From NCBI GenBank assembly GCA_023630585.1, contig CM042562.1, positions 12,277,184 through 12,341,183 on the forward strand: a stretch of DNA of 64,000 nt, in the 5' to 3' direction. Below, one piece after another: positions 12,679 to 24,275 of the stretch (position 1 is its first letter; each line of letters starts with the position of its first letter). A model generated the notes under the pieces. It was not told the origin of the DNA. It made no database searches and was given only the letters and a program-made list of their open reading frames with translations. The translations under genes and the position numbers were made by a program. The stretch is from Cranoglanis bouderius (taxonomy: Eukaryota; Chordata; Actinopteri; Siluriformes; Cranoglanididae).

Positions 12679-13900
12679 ATACCACTGCGGTGTTGAATTC
12701 TTGAATCTGACTGGTCAGAAGGTGTTTATTAATTTTCTATAACAGCAGCTCGGACAGTAGTGCTGGCTGTAATTCAAATCACAGGTTTATATTAATGCGT
12801 AATAAGTGGGCACAGTGGCTTAGTGGTTAGCACATTTGCCACGCACCTGCAGGAGCATCTTCTCCTCATGATTCAGTGGTTTCCTTCAGGTATTCCCGTT
12901 TCCTCCCCCAGTCCAAAGTTGTTGAAGCATTGTAGACTGATTGGCATTTCCAAATTGTCCATAGTGTGTGAATATGTGTGTGATTGTGCCCTGCGATGGG
13001 TTGGCACCCCTAGTTCAGGGTGTTCCATGTCTATCCCAGGATACCCTGCCTTGTGACCCTGTGTAGGATAAGCGGTATGGAAAACGGATGAATGGATATT
13101 AATGCGCTCGTTCTAATACGTTAATGTTTTCATAGCAACAGCTAATATATAGGGACTCGTATAGTGAACTAATCAAAAGAAATGTGTGTTGTGGTGTTTC
13201 CACAAAAAAGTTATTTTTTTTTTTTTTTTTTTGTGAGGAGACATTTTGTGAGCTCTTTTGAAAGGATTCTCCAGTGCCAGTACGTTTTAACTGTCAGAGG
13301 TAAAACTTTAAGATGGAAGGCTGCTGGTGTCTCAGTAACACAATAAGCTGTGTTTACTTTTGGTTTCTATTCTTTTATTAACCTGAACAGAGAAAAACAG
13401 AAACAGCTGTAGAGAGAACGATTGTTTATAGCTGTTATAAGTTATCAAATGAACTAACTTCTTTTTGGGACCTTTCACAACATTAAACGTAACTATAAAT
13501 GGATAAAAAGTTAGACTTATCATACTTTATAATTGAATTCTAAAATGGAAGCTTTGATGGTAGATCTAGTTATTTCAGTTAACAGGTTTATATTAACAGG
13601 TTTATATGTGCTTGTTTTAATAGGATATGATTTCTATAGTAAAAGTTCATTCACCGGGACTTGTAGGTCTGGCACTCTACATAATCTAAGGATAATAATA
13701 AATTAATTTTAAAAAGTGATATTTCACACAAAAGTATTATATTATTGATGATATGGTGAAGCTTTCTGTATTTATGGAAGTCTTGTGTGTCAGAGTTTTG
13801 TACCGGTCTGTAAGGTGGATCTTTAGGACACCATCTTCGGGACAGAGTGGTAACATCACACCACCATGCTGATTATTTTCCAATAACAGCACCATGTTTT
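12679..13900 (+). repeat. GTTGAATTC dispersed family, composite copy interrupted by a SINE
   Basis: Begins GCGGTGTTGAATTCTTGAAT and CTGACTGGTCAGAAGGTGTT, the head shared with copies at 34.7, 36.8 and (reversed) 17.6 kb. After the SINE at 12803-13098 the sequence resumes with AATGCGCTCGTTCTAATACG. A second partial unit (13565-13900) repeats the later blocks. It has no coding capacity. Confidence 0.6.
12803..13098 (+). mobile_element. tRNA-derived SINE inserted in the dispersed repeat
   Basis: Starts GGGCACAGTGGCTTAGTGGT (box A-like, TGGCTTAGTGG), contains GGTTTCCTTCAGGTATTCCC and TCCTCCCCCAGTCCAAAG, then GCCCTGCGATGGGTTGGCAC, and ends GATAAGCGGTATGGAAAACG ATGAATGG. This is the layout of a very abundant fish SINE family. 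The tRNA-related box B region is degenerate or partly deleted. Confidence 0.75.
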
Positions 13901-14507
13901 ATTCCTTATTTATTAGTATTGTGTGGTCCTTACTTATTATTATGTGGTTAAGGTTCTGTAACTGGGCTTTCAAGCAAGGCCCTTAGTACTCAGCTTTGTA
14001 TTTGGATTCAATTCTGTCCGTCCTGTCAGTCCCTCAAAGTAAAAATCACAAAAGAATAAATTTTTAACATTACACACTCATTACACACACACACGTACAA
14101 GTTCCAAATTTAACTGTATGCACAATGTTTGTGTAAACTCCACAGTGCTTTGTTACAGACAGAACTCAATGCACATCTGAAGCAGGGGTTATATTAGTTC
14201 ATAACTACAATTGCTTATGACTGGATTTGAATGTTGCCCCTGTTCGTAAATGGTGCTGTCAGAGCTTTGTCTCAAATGGCCAATTCCATTAGGATGAGCT
14301 TGGGAATGAATCCATGGTTTCATCTTAACGTCCTGCAGTGTTTAATTCTTCTGTATGAAATTAGAAATTCCTAAAAAATAATTTTTCTTGATCACATGTA
14401 GAGGAAAGTAAAACTAGCAGTGGTACACGCTTTTATGTTGGCCTTTGACTTCAGTGAAGTTTATTTTCAGTGAAAATGCTGATTCTGAATGCTGAAGAAA
14501 AGAAAAG

Positions 14508-14574
<67 letters not shown>

Positions 14575-15954
14575 GGGATCGAATAAAGTATCATGAAGAC
14601 AAACAATGACTGCACGAACTGTAGAGTTGTCAAAAAATGATCTCAACTCAATACTGACACCTAGTGGTAAACTCACATGGTTGCAAGATTGAAGTGAAAA
14701 TGATGCTCAATTCTGCTCTTTCCACCTGATGAACTAATTTGGAGATGACGGGGGAAAAACGCTGCAGTTATTTTCCAGTGGAAATGCTTAAGTTAGTATA
14801 ATGCACACATTGTACAACTAGACCAGGGCTTATTAACTGCTGTCCTGGAGGTCAGAGTCCAGCACAGTTTGATTTCCTGATTAAAGACACTTGATAACGA
14901 CTACAACAATGGCTTTTTTACCCATTACAGCTGAGTAACCTTATTCTATAAACTGAACTTCCTCAAATAATGTCTAATTTAATAAGCATAGCTAGAAAAT
15001 GCTTCAGAAAAGGTTTGCTAACTAGCTTAGCTGATACTTCTTTGAGTACCACTGACAATACTAGCATTAGCTACTTTTCTAACTTTTAAAGCAATGGAAT
15101 AAAACTGCTATGCCAACACTCGCATGTGAAATATCTTGCTACAGCATTAAAATAGGGTTGTATTCTTTGCAAGTTAGCATTTGTATTAATTACTAATGAT
15201 TTCTTGTGAGCCAGTGCCTTCGTTTGTCAAAGACAAACCCAAATAATCCACATAACCAACGTTACATTAATCCAGTCCTTAAGAAACTACAATATCTGAA
15301 AATAAAAAGTTAACAGGCCTACAGCAGTTAGTTGACTTTTATTAGTCGATCTACTTTAGTTGTATTTACCAATTGAATCCATGCTTTCTGAAGAGTTTTA
15401 TTTGGTTCATTTGATTGAGTTCTACTGATAACAGAATGAGGCTATGCACAAAGTAACCTATACCCAAGTGTTCTCCAATCGGTAAGTCAGAGAAATGACA
15501 CATGGTTTTGTTTTGAAGGTAACTAGCTATCAACGTCACTATCAATTTAACTAGAAGATAGTTAGGCAGGATACCAGCCAGCTATGTGAATTCTAAACTA
15601 AAGGGGGATTTGATGGTGAGTAAAATCTTTTTTTGAGTGATATTAAGAAACACATGCGACAACATACAACAAGAAGAATTTTTAACCCTGAATGTACCTC
15701 ATGTAAACACTGAACTTGAGAATATTTGTGTGCTGCTAATTTCTATGCACCTTCCAAGTGAAAATTGGTTGTATTTTTTTTTCTTTTCTTTTTTTCATTT
15801 AATGGGTTTAAATCTGCACTCACAGCACAGTTCTCTCATTAATGTACTGCATGTACCTGTTTTCTTTGTAGTCTTTTGTAGTTTTTAAATCTTAATCTTG
15901 GTTACAAAAAGTGTTTGTCTGGACTGACACCAACCCAGACACACATACATGCAT

Positions 15955-16012
<58 letters not shown>

Positions 16013-16140
16013 ACTTATACTCAACTGAACACCATTCCATTACCTCTGCAATCTTTGCATATTTCTTTTGTAAATTGTTGCTAAAACACTGTAAACAAAA
16101 TACTGTATTGACCGCCTGCATTTCTGCTGCTAATTAGTAT
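13901..16140. other. Gene-free DNA with (ATT)n and (CA)n tracts
   Basis: Holds (ATT)n at 14512-14574 and (CA)n at 15957-16004. Otherwise AT-rich with no supported exon, RNA or transposon. Confidence 0.5.
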
Positions 16141-16471
16141 GTTACATTTACATTTACAACATTTATTATTATATTGTAATATTGTAATATGTCTCTTTGC
16201 ACCTTATTCCACACTAGAACTGTGTACTGGTCGGCACAGCACTGTCCTTTACTGTGCTTAGTCCTGTTTAGTAACTGTTGTACTATCTCGTTCTGTTTGT
16301 ACATGTTTGCACATTTTATGTAGTCCTGTGTAGGTCTGTGTAGTCTTATTAAGTTCAGTGTAGTCTCATGTAGCTCTGTGTTGTTTTATGTAGCACCATG
16401 GTCCTGGAGGAGCGTTGTTCAGTTTCACTGTGTACTGTACAAGCTGTATATAGCAGATATGAGAATAAAGC
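16141..16471 (+). mobile_element. 3' tail of a LINE-like retroposon
   Basis: Contains the phrases TGCACCTTATTCCACACTAG, AGTCCTGTGTAGGTCTGTGT and GCACCATGGTCCTGGAGGAG, ending GAGAATAAAGCC. These form a widespread fish repeat that ends in an AATAAA-type tail. Strand follows the tail. Confidence 0.55.
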
Positions 16472-16700
16472 CACGTAGTAGCTCAGTGGTTAAGAAGTTG
16501 GGCTACTGATCAGAAGGTTGTGAGTTCAAATCCCAGCACTGCCAAGCTGCCACTGTTGGGCCTTTGAGCAAAGCCCTTAACCCTCAACTGCTCCCCAGGT
16601 GCATGCTACTCCTAATGTGTGTGCACTAACTTGGATGGGTTAAATGCATAGGACAAATTCTGAGTATGGGTTACCATGCCTTCGCATGTCACTTTATTTT
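16472..16700 (+). mobile_element. tRNA-derived SINE
   Basis: Polymerase III-type promoter boxes are visible: box A TAGCTCAGTGGTTAAGAAG and box B GGTTGTGAGTTCAAATCC. The body reads CTGCCACTGTTGGGCC, then GAGCAAAGCCCTTAACCCTC. It lies directly behind the LINE-like tail. The same family appears at 21968-22145. Confidence 0.8.
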
Positions 16701-16849
16701 ACTTTATACTTGAAGTTAGATAAAAGAGGGAGATTCTGAAAAGACATAGTATAAAAGAAAAGAATTTAGTAGATAGTCTCTGCAGTGTGCCCAGGGAAGT
16801 AGTCTTGACTATAGGAAACAGTGTGATTAACTTAGCATTTTAAGATTTG

Positions 16850-16852
<3 letters not shown>

Positions 16853-16945
<93 letters not shown>
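16853..16945. repeat. (TA)n microsatellite
   Basis: About 46 uninterrupted TA units, able to form hairpins or cruciforms. Confidence 0.98.
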
Positions 16946-16947
<2 letters not shown>

Positions 16948-17159
16948 AAATTGACCAATCCAGTTGCAAGCGCCAAACACAGATTAGATCATGTACAGAA
17001 CATCAACAGGACATCTCAGTTAATCTGAACTGATTTTTTTTTTTTTTTTTTTTTTAATCCTTTAAGCACACACTTGAATTCAATTAGCAGTGTGAGTTAT
17101 TTCTTTATTATTTTTGGATGGAAAACTGTGCATTTACTGTATACAATATAGGGGTGAAC

Positions 17160-17660
17160 TATTGGTCACCTCTTCTCACATGCTGATTCTTCTTTTAACA
17201 CTGTGTGTAAGGAATAAAACACAACACAGCATGCTGTATATAGAAAAAATAATCAATGACAGGGAGGTGTGATGTGACACACTTATTATTTTTTTTACCC
17301 ATTTATATTTACATTTAATGTTAAGGAACATTCATAAAACAAGTTAGTTCCTGTTCTCACTTACATTATAGCACCTACAAAATGCTGACACTGGAGACTC
17401 CTTTAATAAATGTTAAATAAATATTTACTAACAGAAAAAGTCACCATGTCAACATGTCAAACAACAACATGGATTTCATCGCTTTATTATTGGCATCCAT
17501 GACCTGTGAGTAAGTTATTATAGAAACAATAATGTATTGGAACAAGGACATCAGTATAAACCTGTACTACAGACAGAGCTGCTGTTACAGAAGATTAATC
17601 ACAACCTTCTGACCAATCAGATTTGAGAATTCAACAGGGCTGTGGTATAACTGAAATTCG
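17160..17660 (-). repeat. GTTGAATTC dispersed family, reversed copy
   Basis: Ends with CAACCTTCTGACCAATCAGA, TTTGAGAATTCAACAGGGC, the reverse complement of the heads at 12.7 and 34.7 kb. Internal blocks (CTCCTTTAATAAATGTTAAA) also match in reverse. It lies just beyond the probable 3' end of ptpre. Confidence 0.55.
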
Positions 17661-17879
17661 GCAATAGTTGTACTGTAAATGTCTGTATAACAGCTAATCT
17701 GTAAAATAAAATCAGGGCATTTTTTGTGAGTTTTATACTCATTCAGAATGGAGAAATGTGTCTAAGTGTTTTGCAGTGCAAGTGCAGTATTTCCAATTTT
17801 TCTCATTTTTTTTCTAAAAAATTCATGTGCTGTGACTGCACTGTTGTAATAGCCTCAGAAAAAAAAAACACACAGAGGA

Positions 17880-18729
17880 AATTGTATATATCATTCTTTA
17901 ATAACCCATTTCATTTGTATATCCTTGGCATTGTGCAATGATCATTAATCAGTGTGCTTTGAAAGCCCATGCAGCTTTTTCAACTTTCAGACACGTAGGA
18001 ACCATCAGCCTTACTGTTTATAAAACGATCAGTTGTGAAGAAGTTGAAGAAATGCCGCTGATGCTGCTGCTTTCAGGGTGCGAATGAAAAGTGGGCCGAT
18101 CTCACCGAGTGTGAAATCACTCCGATACAAATTCTGATACAAAATCTGTCTTTCTCTCTCTCTCTCATTTTTTTTTTTTTTTTCACAAGCTAGACTTCAC
18201 TGAGTATTGAAGGTATTTGTTGAAACTTATTCATGGTTGCATTTGTTAGATTTTAAAGATAAAGAAAAGAAAAACATTTAAAATAAGGGACACTACTGAT
18301 GATGTCAGTCGTCTTAATATGTATGACATCACGTCTAAATAAATAAAAGTTCAAAAATCAACATAAACATTTTCAAATATGTAAGAATGGACTGTAAGCA
18401 ATAATACATAAATACATTTACAATACCTACAGCTTTACAAATTTTATACAGGTTAAAAAAAATGAAACTGTTAAGTCATTAAACAAAATCAAAACTGTGT
18501 TTAAAACACCTTGACGGAATGATACGATGAGGCGTGAAAGACATAGAACATACTTACAATTACAAACCATTGTATAGCTTTAGTATATGACATTATATTA
18601 CAGATAGATATGATTTTTAGAGGACAAGTGCATAGCAAAATAGAAGCACATTTTTATCCAGTTATGGGTGTAAATTCCTGACCAACTGGTATAAAAAACA
18701 GTTAACAGAAACATTTAAGGCAAATTTGA
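17880..18729 (-). other. ptpre: Probable ptpre 3' UTR with a candidate polyadenylation site
   Basis: No open frame is seen here. On the minus strand an ATTAAA hexamer lies at 17897-17902, followed about 20-40 nt downstream by a GTGTGTTTTTT run (17860-17880), the usual pattern of a cleavage site. That would give a 3' UTR of roughly 850 nt. Other signals could be used. Confidence 0.4.
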
Positions 18730-18804
18730 TCATTTGAAATTGGCATAGTCTGAGAAAATGTCGACAAAGTCCTGTACCACTCTGTAGCAAAAGTCATATT
18801 GTTC
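18730..18804 (-). CDS. ptpre: ptpre coding exon 19: C-terminus and stop
   Basis: Residues 658-681 then TGA at 18730-18732. It reads EQYDFCYRVVQDFVDIFSDY then ANFK. The tyrosine in SDYANFK (Tyr677) matches the C-terminal phosphotyrosine site (Tyr695 in mouse receptor epsilon) known to connect the phosphatase to Src activation. Acceptor TTCCTTGTAG. Confidence 0.95.
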   Translation of the reverse strand, partial: EQYDFCYRVVQDFVDIFSDYANFK

Positions 18805-21800
18805 CTACAAGGAAAGAGAGAATAATAATGAACATTATATACTGTATGTCAGAGCCGCTATCCCAGTGATCAGAGCACCTACAGTACACAACTACAGAAC
18901 ATTTTGGGGCTGAATTCACAAAGTTCTCCTACTGTAAGTAAATGTTTTCTAGGTAAAGTTGAAAACCTATTCATAACTGCTGATAGGAATCTATGGAGGA
19001 GTTCCATAACTAAGAGGAAGGGCGGGGTTAACCCTGCTGCTATGAATGATGTCATGTTTCATGAATGACATCAACAATGACTGTCTGCTATGGGAGTCCG
19101 AGATTAGAATTAGTATGTCCCAAATCATAGTATGTTGAAATGGGTATCCCAAAGGTACCCGGATGGTCTACTATTTCTAGCTAATATTACCCACAACTCC
19201 TTGTGCAAGGGGGGAGTTTTGTGACGGTTTGCTTTGCCGAATTCAGCCTGCGAACATGGCGGACAAGTGTAATGTCGGTGATGCGTATTTTAGAGAGGTG
19301 TAAATGAAATGTGGAAAAATAAATCAAGGGAATGGTAAATTAAATTACATAGTATAAACTGTATAAGGAATAATGAATGAAGAAAAGCTGAAATGCAACA
19401 AGGAGTTTGTTTACATTGACAGTGTGCGTAACTAAGCAACAACATTCTCTTTCGTTACATCACATTAGTATGTCCCAGTACTTGCATACTCTTTTGCTAT
19501 ACACTCAAAAAGTTTGTACTTTTTCTTCACAAACAGAGTGCATACAGTATTGTGTAAAAGTTTTAGGCACCCTATTTTTTTAGTACAAACTTTGTTATAG
19601 ATTTTTTCTTTTATGACTTAAGTCAGTATTATCAAGTCAGTACAAAAACATTTTAGATTCCCAAACATTGGTTTTCAAGCACAAAATTAAATGTTACAGA
19701 AAAATGTTTGTATGGCATTAAAGAAAGCAGCATATTACATAAGAGACACTTTTCAAACAAAAAAACACAATGAAGGCTGCTGGGTTTTGCTGCAAAAATT
19801 AAAAGCAAGTGCGAAAGTCAAAGTCTCCAGAAGAACTGTGGCTGGTTCTGCAAGATGCTCAATAAAACTTACCAGCTCATTTCCTTATAAAACTGCACAA
19901 ATTGTACCGGAGACTACTATTTTTATTTTTATTTTTTTGTCACACCAGATATTGACTTTGTTTCATTTACTACTGTTTACTGCTCTTTAAGGTATCTTTT
20001 TTTAAATGTAGAAACAGTTCATTTTGAAGGCATCTTTGCTCTACATCATTTTTTTGCATGTGCCTAAAACTTTTGCACAGTACTGTACTTTTAATGCATA
20101 GTATAAGTACTGGAACAGAGGCGCAGCAAACGTGTTGCTGATCTCATGCACAACCGCAAAATGTCAGCTTAGCCTATACGTGTTTTTTAGTGACAGAAAG
20201 TAGTATTTTATTTCATGTGTAATTAGTATCAATTTACTGAGTAGACACAATTCTGTGGTGTAACTATGACTTTGCAATTTGTAAACCTCTAAAAGATATA
20301 TTTGACGTGAACATTTAGAATTTTGGCTTTGTGTAGTATCAGAGACACATTTATTTTAATTTAATTTTTTTTTTTTTTTTTTAATTGTGATTTGCTGTTA
20401 GTGACGTAGGAGTGTTCTGGTTTACCCCTAGGTTTTCACAGGTTTTAGCTCTAAAATGCTTTGTGAATTACTGTTATACTGAAGGAAAAAAGGATTTACT
20501 GGCCCATTTTTAATGGCTTCTCCTAAAGGGTGATTCTTTGTGAATCTGGTCAAGGGAGATTTAGTACATACCACAGTCTGCACCATGTGTGGCCGCTGCA
20601 TTCGCAAGCTCTTCACAGTCTGAAAGACGTCCAGCAGGCCCTCTGCCTTCACACGCTCCAGAATATTACTGAGGGCAATAAACGTACCGGTTCGACCCGC
20701 TCCAGCACTACACACACAAACACACACAAACCCACACAAATATAAAATGACAATGAATACATACAGAAATATAAACACGTCCAACTTGCATAAAACATTG
20801 CTGCATTTGACTCAATTATGCTGCATTTGACAATTGAAATTTGACTTGATACGCCCCCTCAACTCAGAATTCCTACTCAGAAACTCAGGAAGGTCTCCTC
20901 AACCCCGAGTTCAGCAAGTGACGTCAAATCAACATGGCTGCTCACTGGCTCTCTGCACAGTAAACAAAATAGCACTTATTTACTTTTAAATAAGTTATGC
21001 TGAACTAGTACTTGCTTTAGAGCAATCAACACATTCCCGGAATTTGAACGTGGCATGCACACTTGATGCAGGTTTTGCCACTATGTAGTATATGTTTATA
21101 GTCGGGTGGTGAAAAAAACGTCTGGAGAAGTGGTGCACCCAGATTTGGATCTTGCACCACGACAATGCACCTGTACACACTGCATTTCAACCAAGGGGTT
21201 ATTAACCAGAAACAATGTAGTTATCGCTTCACATCCACTGTATATGCCAGATCTCTTTTTGTTCCTAAAATTAAAAATAAGACTGGGGATTGAGAAGGGG
21301 AAAAGATTTGCCACCGTGGAAGAAATCCAGAAAAAAAAAAACAAAGGAGGCTCTAGACATGATGACAAAAGGAAATGTTTCCAGGAATGGGAGAAATGCT
21401 GGGAGAAGTGTATCACATCACAAGCAAAGTACTTTGAAGGGGATTAAAGGAGAAATGCTGTAAATTTTATAACACTATTTTTTTTTAAAATTTTTTTATT
21501 ATTCCGGAAATTTTGGGGTCTCAGTCGACAGTCACCAAATCTGTGACAGAAAGTATCTGGTAGGCAAAAAGAGGTTGTTACACAGTACTAGATAAACTGG
21601 CCATTAACGGAAGTGTTGTCTGTGCTGTCTGTGTGTTACCTGCAGTGTACAACGATGGGGTGGTTGCCTGATTGCTGTTGCTGTTTCTGCACCGCAGCGA
21701 TGATGTCGATCATTCCCTTCCCCTCTGCCGGAATTCCAATCTCCGGCCAGCCGTGAAAGTGGAAGTGACGGACCAATCGTGTCTCCTTCTCCTGCTCAAC

Positions 21801-23667
21801 ACAAAACAACTCACATTAGAGCTGAGATGAACTAAACATCTGCATACAATAACATCTGTATTATATTATTGGCTATTCATCACTGGGGCATACAGTCATG
21901 TGAAAAAATAAGTACACCCCATGGAATTAGTTGGCTTTTTGGACATATTTGGAGAAGCAATCATTTGTGGACAGTGATAGCTCAGTGGTTAAGATAATTG
22001 GACTACTGATCGGAAGGTTGTGAGTTCAAAGCACCTGCCACTGCTGTGCTCTTGAGCAAAGCCCTTAACCCTCAACTGCTCAATTGTATAAATGAGATGT
22101 AAGTTGCTCTGGATAAGGGTGTCTGCCAAATGCCATTAATGTAAATGATCCTATTTGAAACAGTGCCTATTAACAAAGTTGATACACTCTATCAAATGAC
22201 ATATAAAATTGACAATTTGTAGTAATTTTCATATGGAAAAAGTAAGTACACCCCAACATTTATCACACCTACAAATCCATTAGAATCAGGTTTTTTGGGT
22301 GCCAGTGAGTAGAACCTGCTTAGGGAGTGCAGATAGAACCTGTCTTATTGAAACCTCTCACATCTAGTGTCTGGTGTTCCCATTGTTATTGAGATGTGTG
22401 ATCAAGTGGCTTTTTTTTCAAGTGTGGTGTCATCATGCGAAGATCTAAAGAGTTCTTTAAGGCCTTCAGAAAAAAAGATTGTGGATGCCTGTGAGTCTGG
22501 AAAAGGATTTAAAAAGATCTCCAAATTATTTGAAATACATCATTCCACTGTAAGGAAAATAATCTACAAATGGCGCAGATTTCAAATGACTGCCAATATG
22601 TCCAGGACTGGCTGTCCCAGCAAATTAAGCCCAAGAGCAGACCGTCTGATGCAAAAAGAAGTCTCCAAGAACCCCAAAATTTAATCACAGGATCCGCTAG
22701 TAAGTCTTGCAGCTGTTGGAGTCAAAGTGCATACTTCTACAATCAGAAAGAAATTGCACAAATTTGACCTGCATGGGAGGCATGCCAGGAAAAAGTCTTT
22801 GCAAGACTGCAGTTTGCCAATGAGCATATATGCAAAGACCAGGCGTTTTGGAATAATGTGCTCCGGATAGACAAATTTGTTTGGCCACAGTAACAGCAGA
22901 CATGCTTGGCGCAGACCAAAGACAGCTTTTCAGGAGAAGCACCTCATACCAACTGTGAAGCACGGTGGTGGAAATGTTATGGTTTGGGTTTGCTTCTCTG
23001 CCTCATGAACTGGACAGCTTGCATTCTTTGATTCAACTATGAATTCTGCATCATATCAAAGAGTGCTTGAAGATAATGTGAGGCCATCTGCCTGAAAGTT
23101 TCAGTCTGTCGTTTCAACAGGATGATGATCCTAAGCACAATACCAAGTCTACCAAGGAATGGCTCAAAAAGAAGAAATGGAGGGTTATGGAATGGCCTAG
23201 ACAAAGCCAGGATTTGAATCCCATTTAAATGTTGTGGGGGGGATTTGAAACAGACAGTACATGTAAGAAAACCCTCAAACATCTTGCAACTGAAAGAATA
23301 TTGCATAGAAGAATGGTCAAAAATTCCAGCAAGCCTGATGGACAATTATGCAAAACGTTATTTCCGCTAAAGGGGGCAATACTAGCTTCTGAGGCCAAGG
23401 GTGTACTTACTTTTTCCACAGAAGAATATCACATTTATTGATATTTCTGTTGAATAAATGATGGAAAAAGCTAATTTTCCTTGTTTTTTTTTTCCAAGTA
23501 TGTCAACTTCATTAATAGGCACTGTTTCAAAGATGATCAAATGTTTGCTTGTCCAAATATGTCAAAAAAGGCAACAATTTCCATGGGGTGTACTTATTTT
23601 TTCACATGATTGTATATAATACATATATTTGCAATGAATTAACTGTATTGATATACAACCTTCAGAT

Positions 23668-23747
<80 letters not shown>

Positions 23748-23905
23748 TGCACATGTGCACACATACACTCACCGGGTCATATGTGAGTACCAGGTCTCTG
23801 AGGCTAAACGTGTCATCACACTGAGTATCAGCTTTGATTTCCACTGTGTAGTCTCCATATTTCACTGAGTCTTCTGTGGGCCAGTACTGACAACATTTAT
23901 CCTGC

Positions 23906-23956
<51 letters not shown>

Positions 23957-24206
23957 TAATATTTAATATTACATTATTAGAACAGAATACATTTTTATTT
24001 AAGAAATATCTGACCTCGTTTTGACCTTGTGGGGACATCTGCATGGTCCCCAAAAGGAAAACTAAAAACTAGAACTACTAATTGTATTTAAAAAGAAACT
24101 AAAACTTCCAAAGTTTTAAAGTTAGGACTAGGTTTAGGTCTAGCATTGCATTAATTAGCTTATGCCAGTGGTAGGTCCTCACAAGGATAGAAAGAAAGTG
24201 CTTATT

Positions 24207-24275
<69 letters not shown>

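Larger units (their letters stand above)
21893..23612 (+). mobile_element. Tc1-like transposon carrying a SINE, complete ends
   Basis: Long terminal inverted repeats: left CAGTCATGTGAAAAAATAAG, right ending CTTATTTTTTCACATGATTG; TA duplications at 21891-21892 and 23613-23614. The inner repeats also match (TACACCCCATGGAA). At 1720 bp it exceeds the usual 1.6 kb because a SINE lies at 21968-22145. It sits in a ptpre intron in antisense orientation. Confidence 0.9.
21792..23772 (-). other. ptpre: ptpre intron occupied by the Tc1-like element
   Basis: About 2 kb, most of it the element at 21893-23612. Its 5' end in the transcript is GUGAGUGUAUGUGUGCACAU followed by (GU)n (genomic 23674-23742). 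Its 3' end has no AC tract. Confidence 0.85.

Noticed and set aside
16472..16560. Possible tRNA gene
   Set aside because: Box A and box B are present but the cloverleaf is not maintained and the same unit with a non-tRNA tail recurs at 21968, which marks a SINE.
20428..20784. Continuous frame extending past both ends of the D2 exon 20572-20707
   Set aside because: The extensions are intron read-through; the GT and AG borders and the match to PTP epsilon end at 20572 and 20707.
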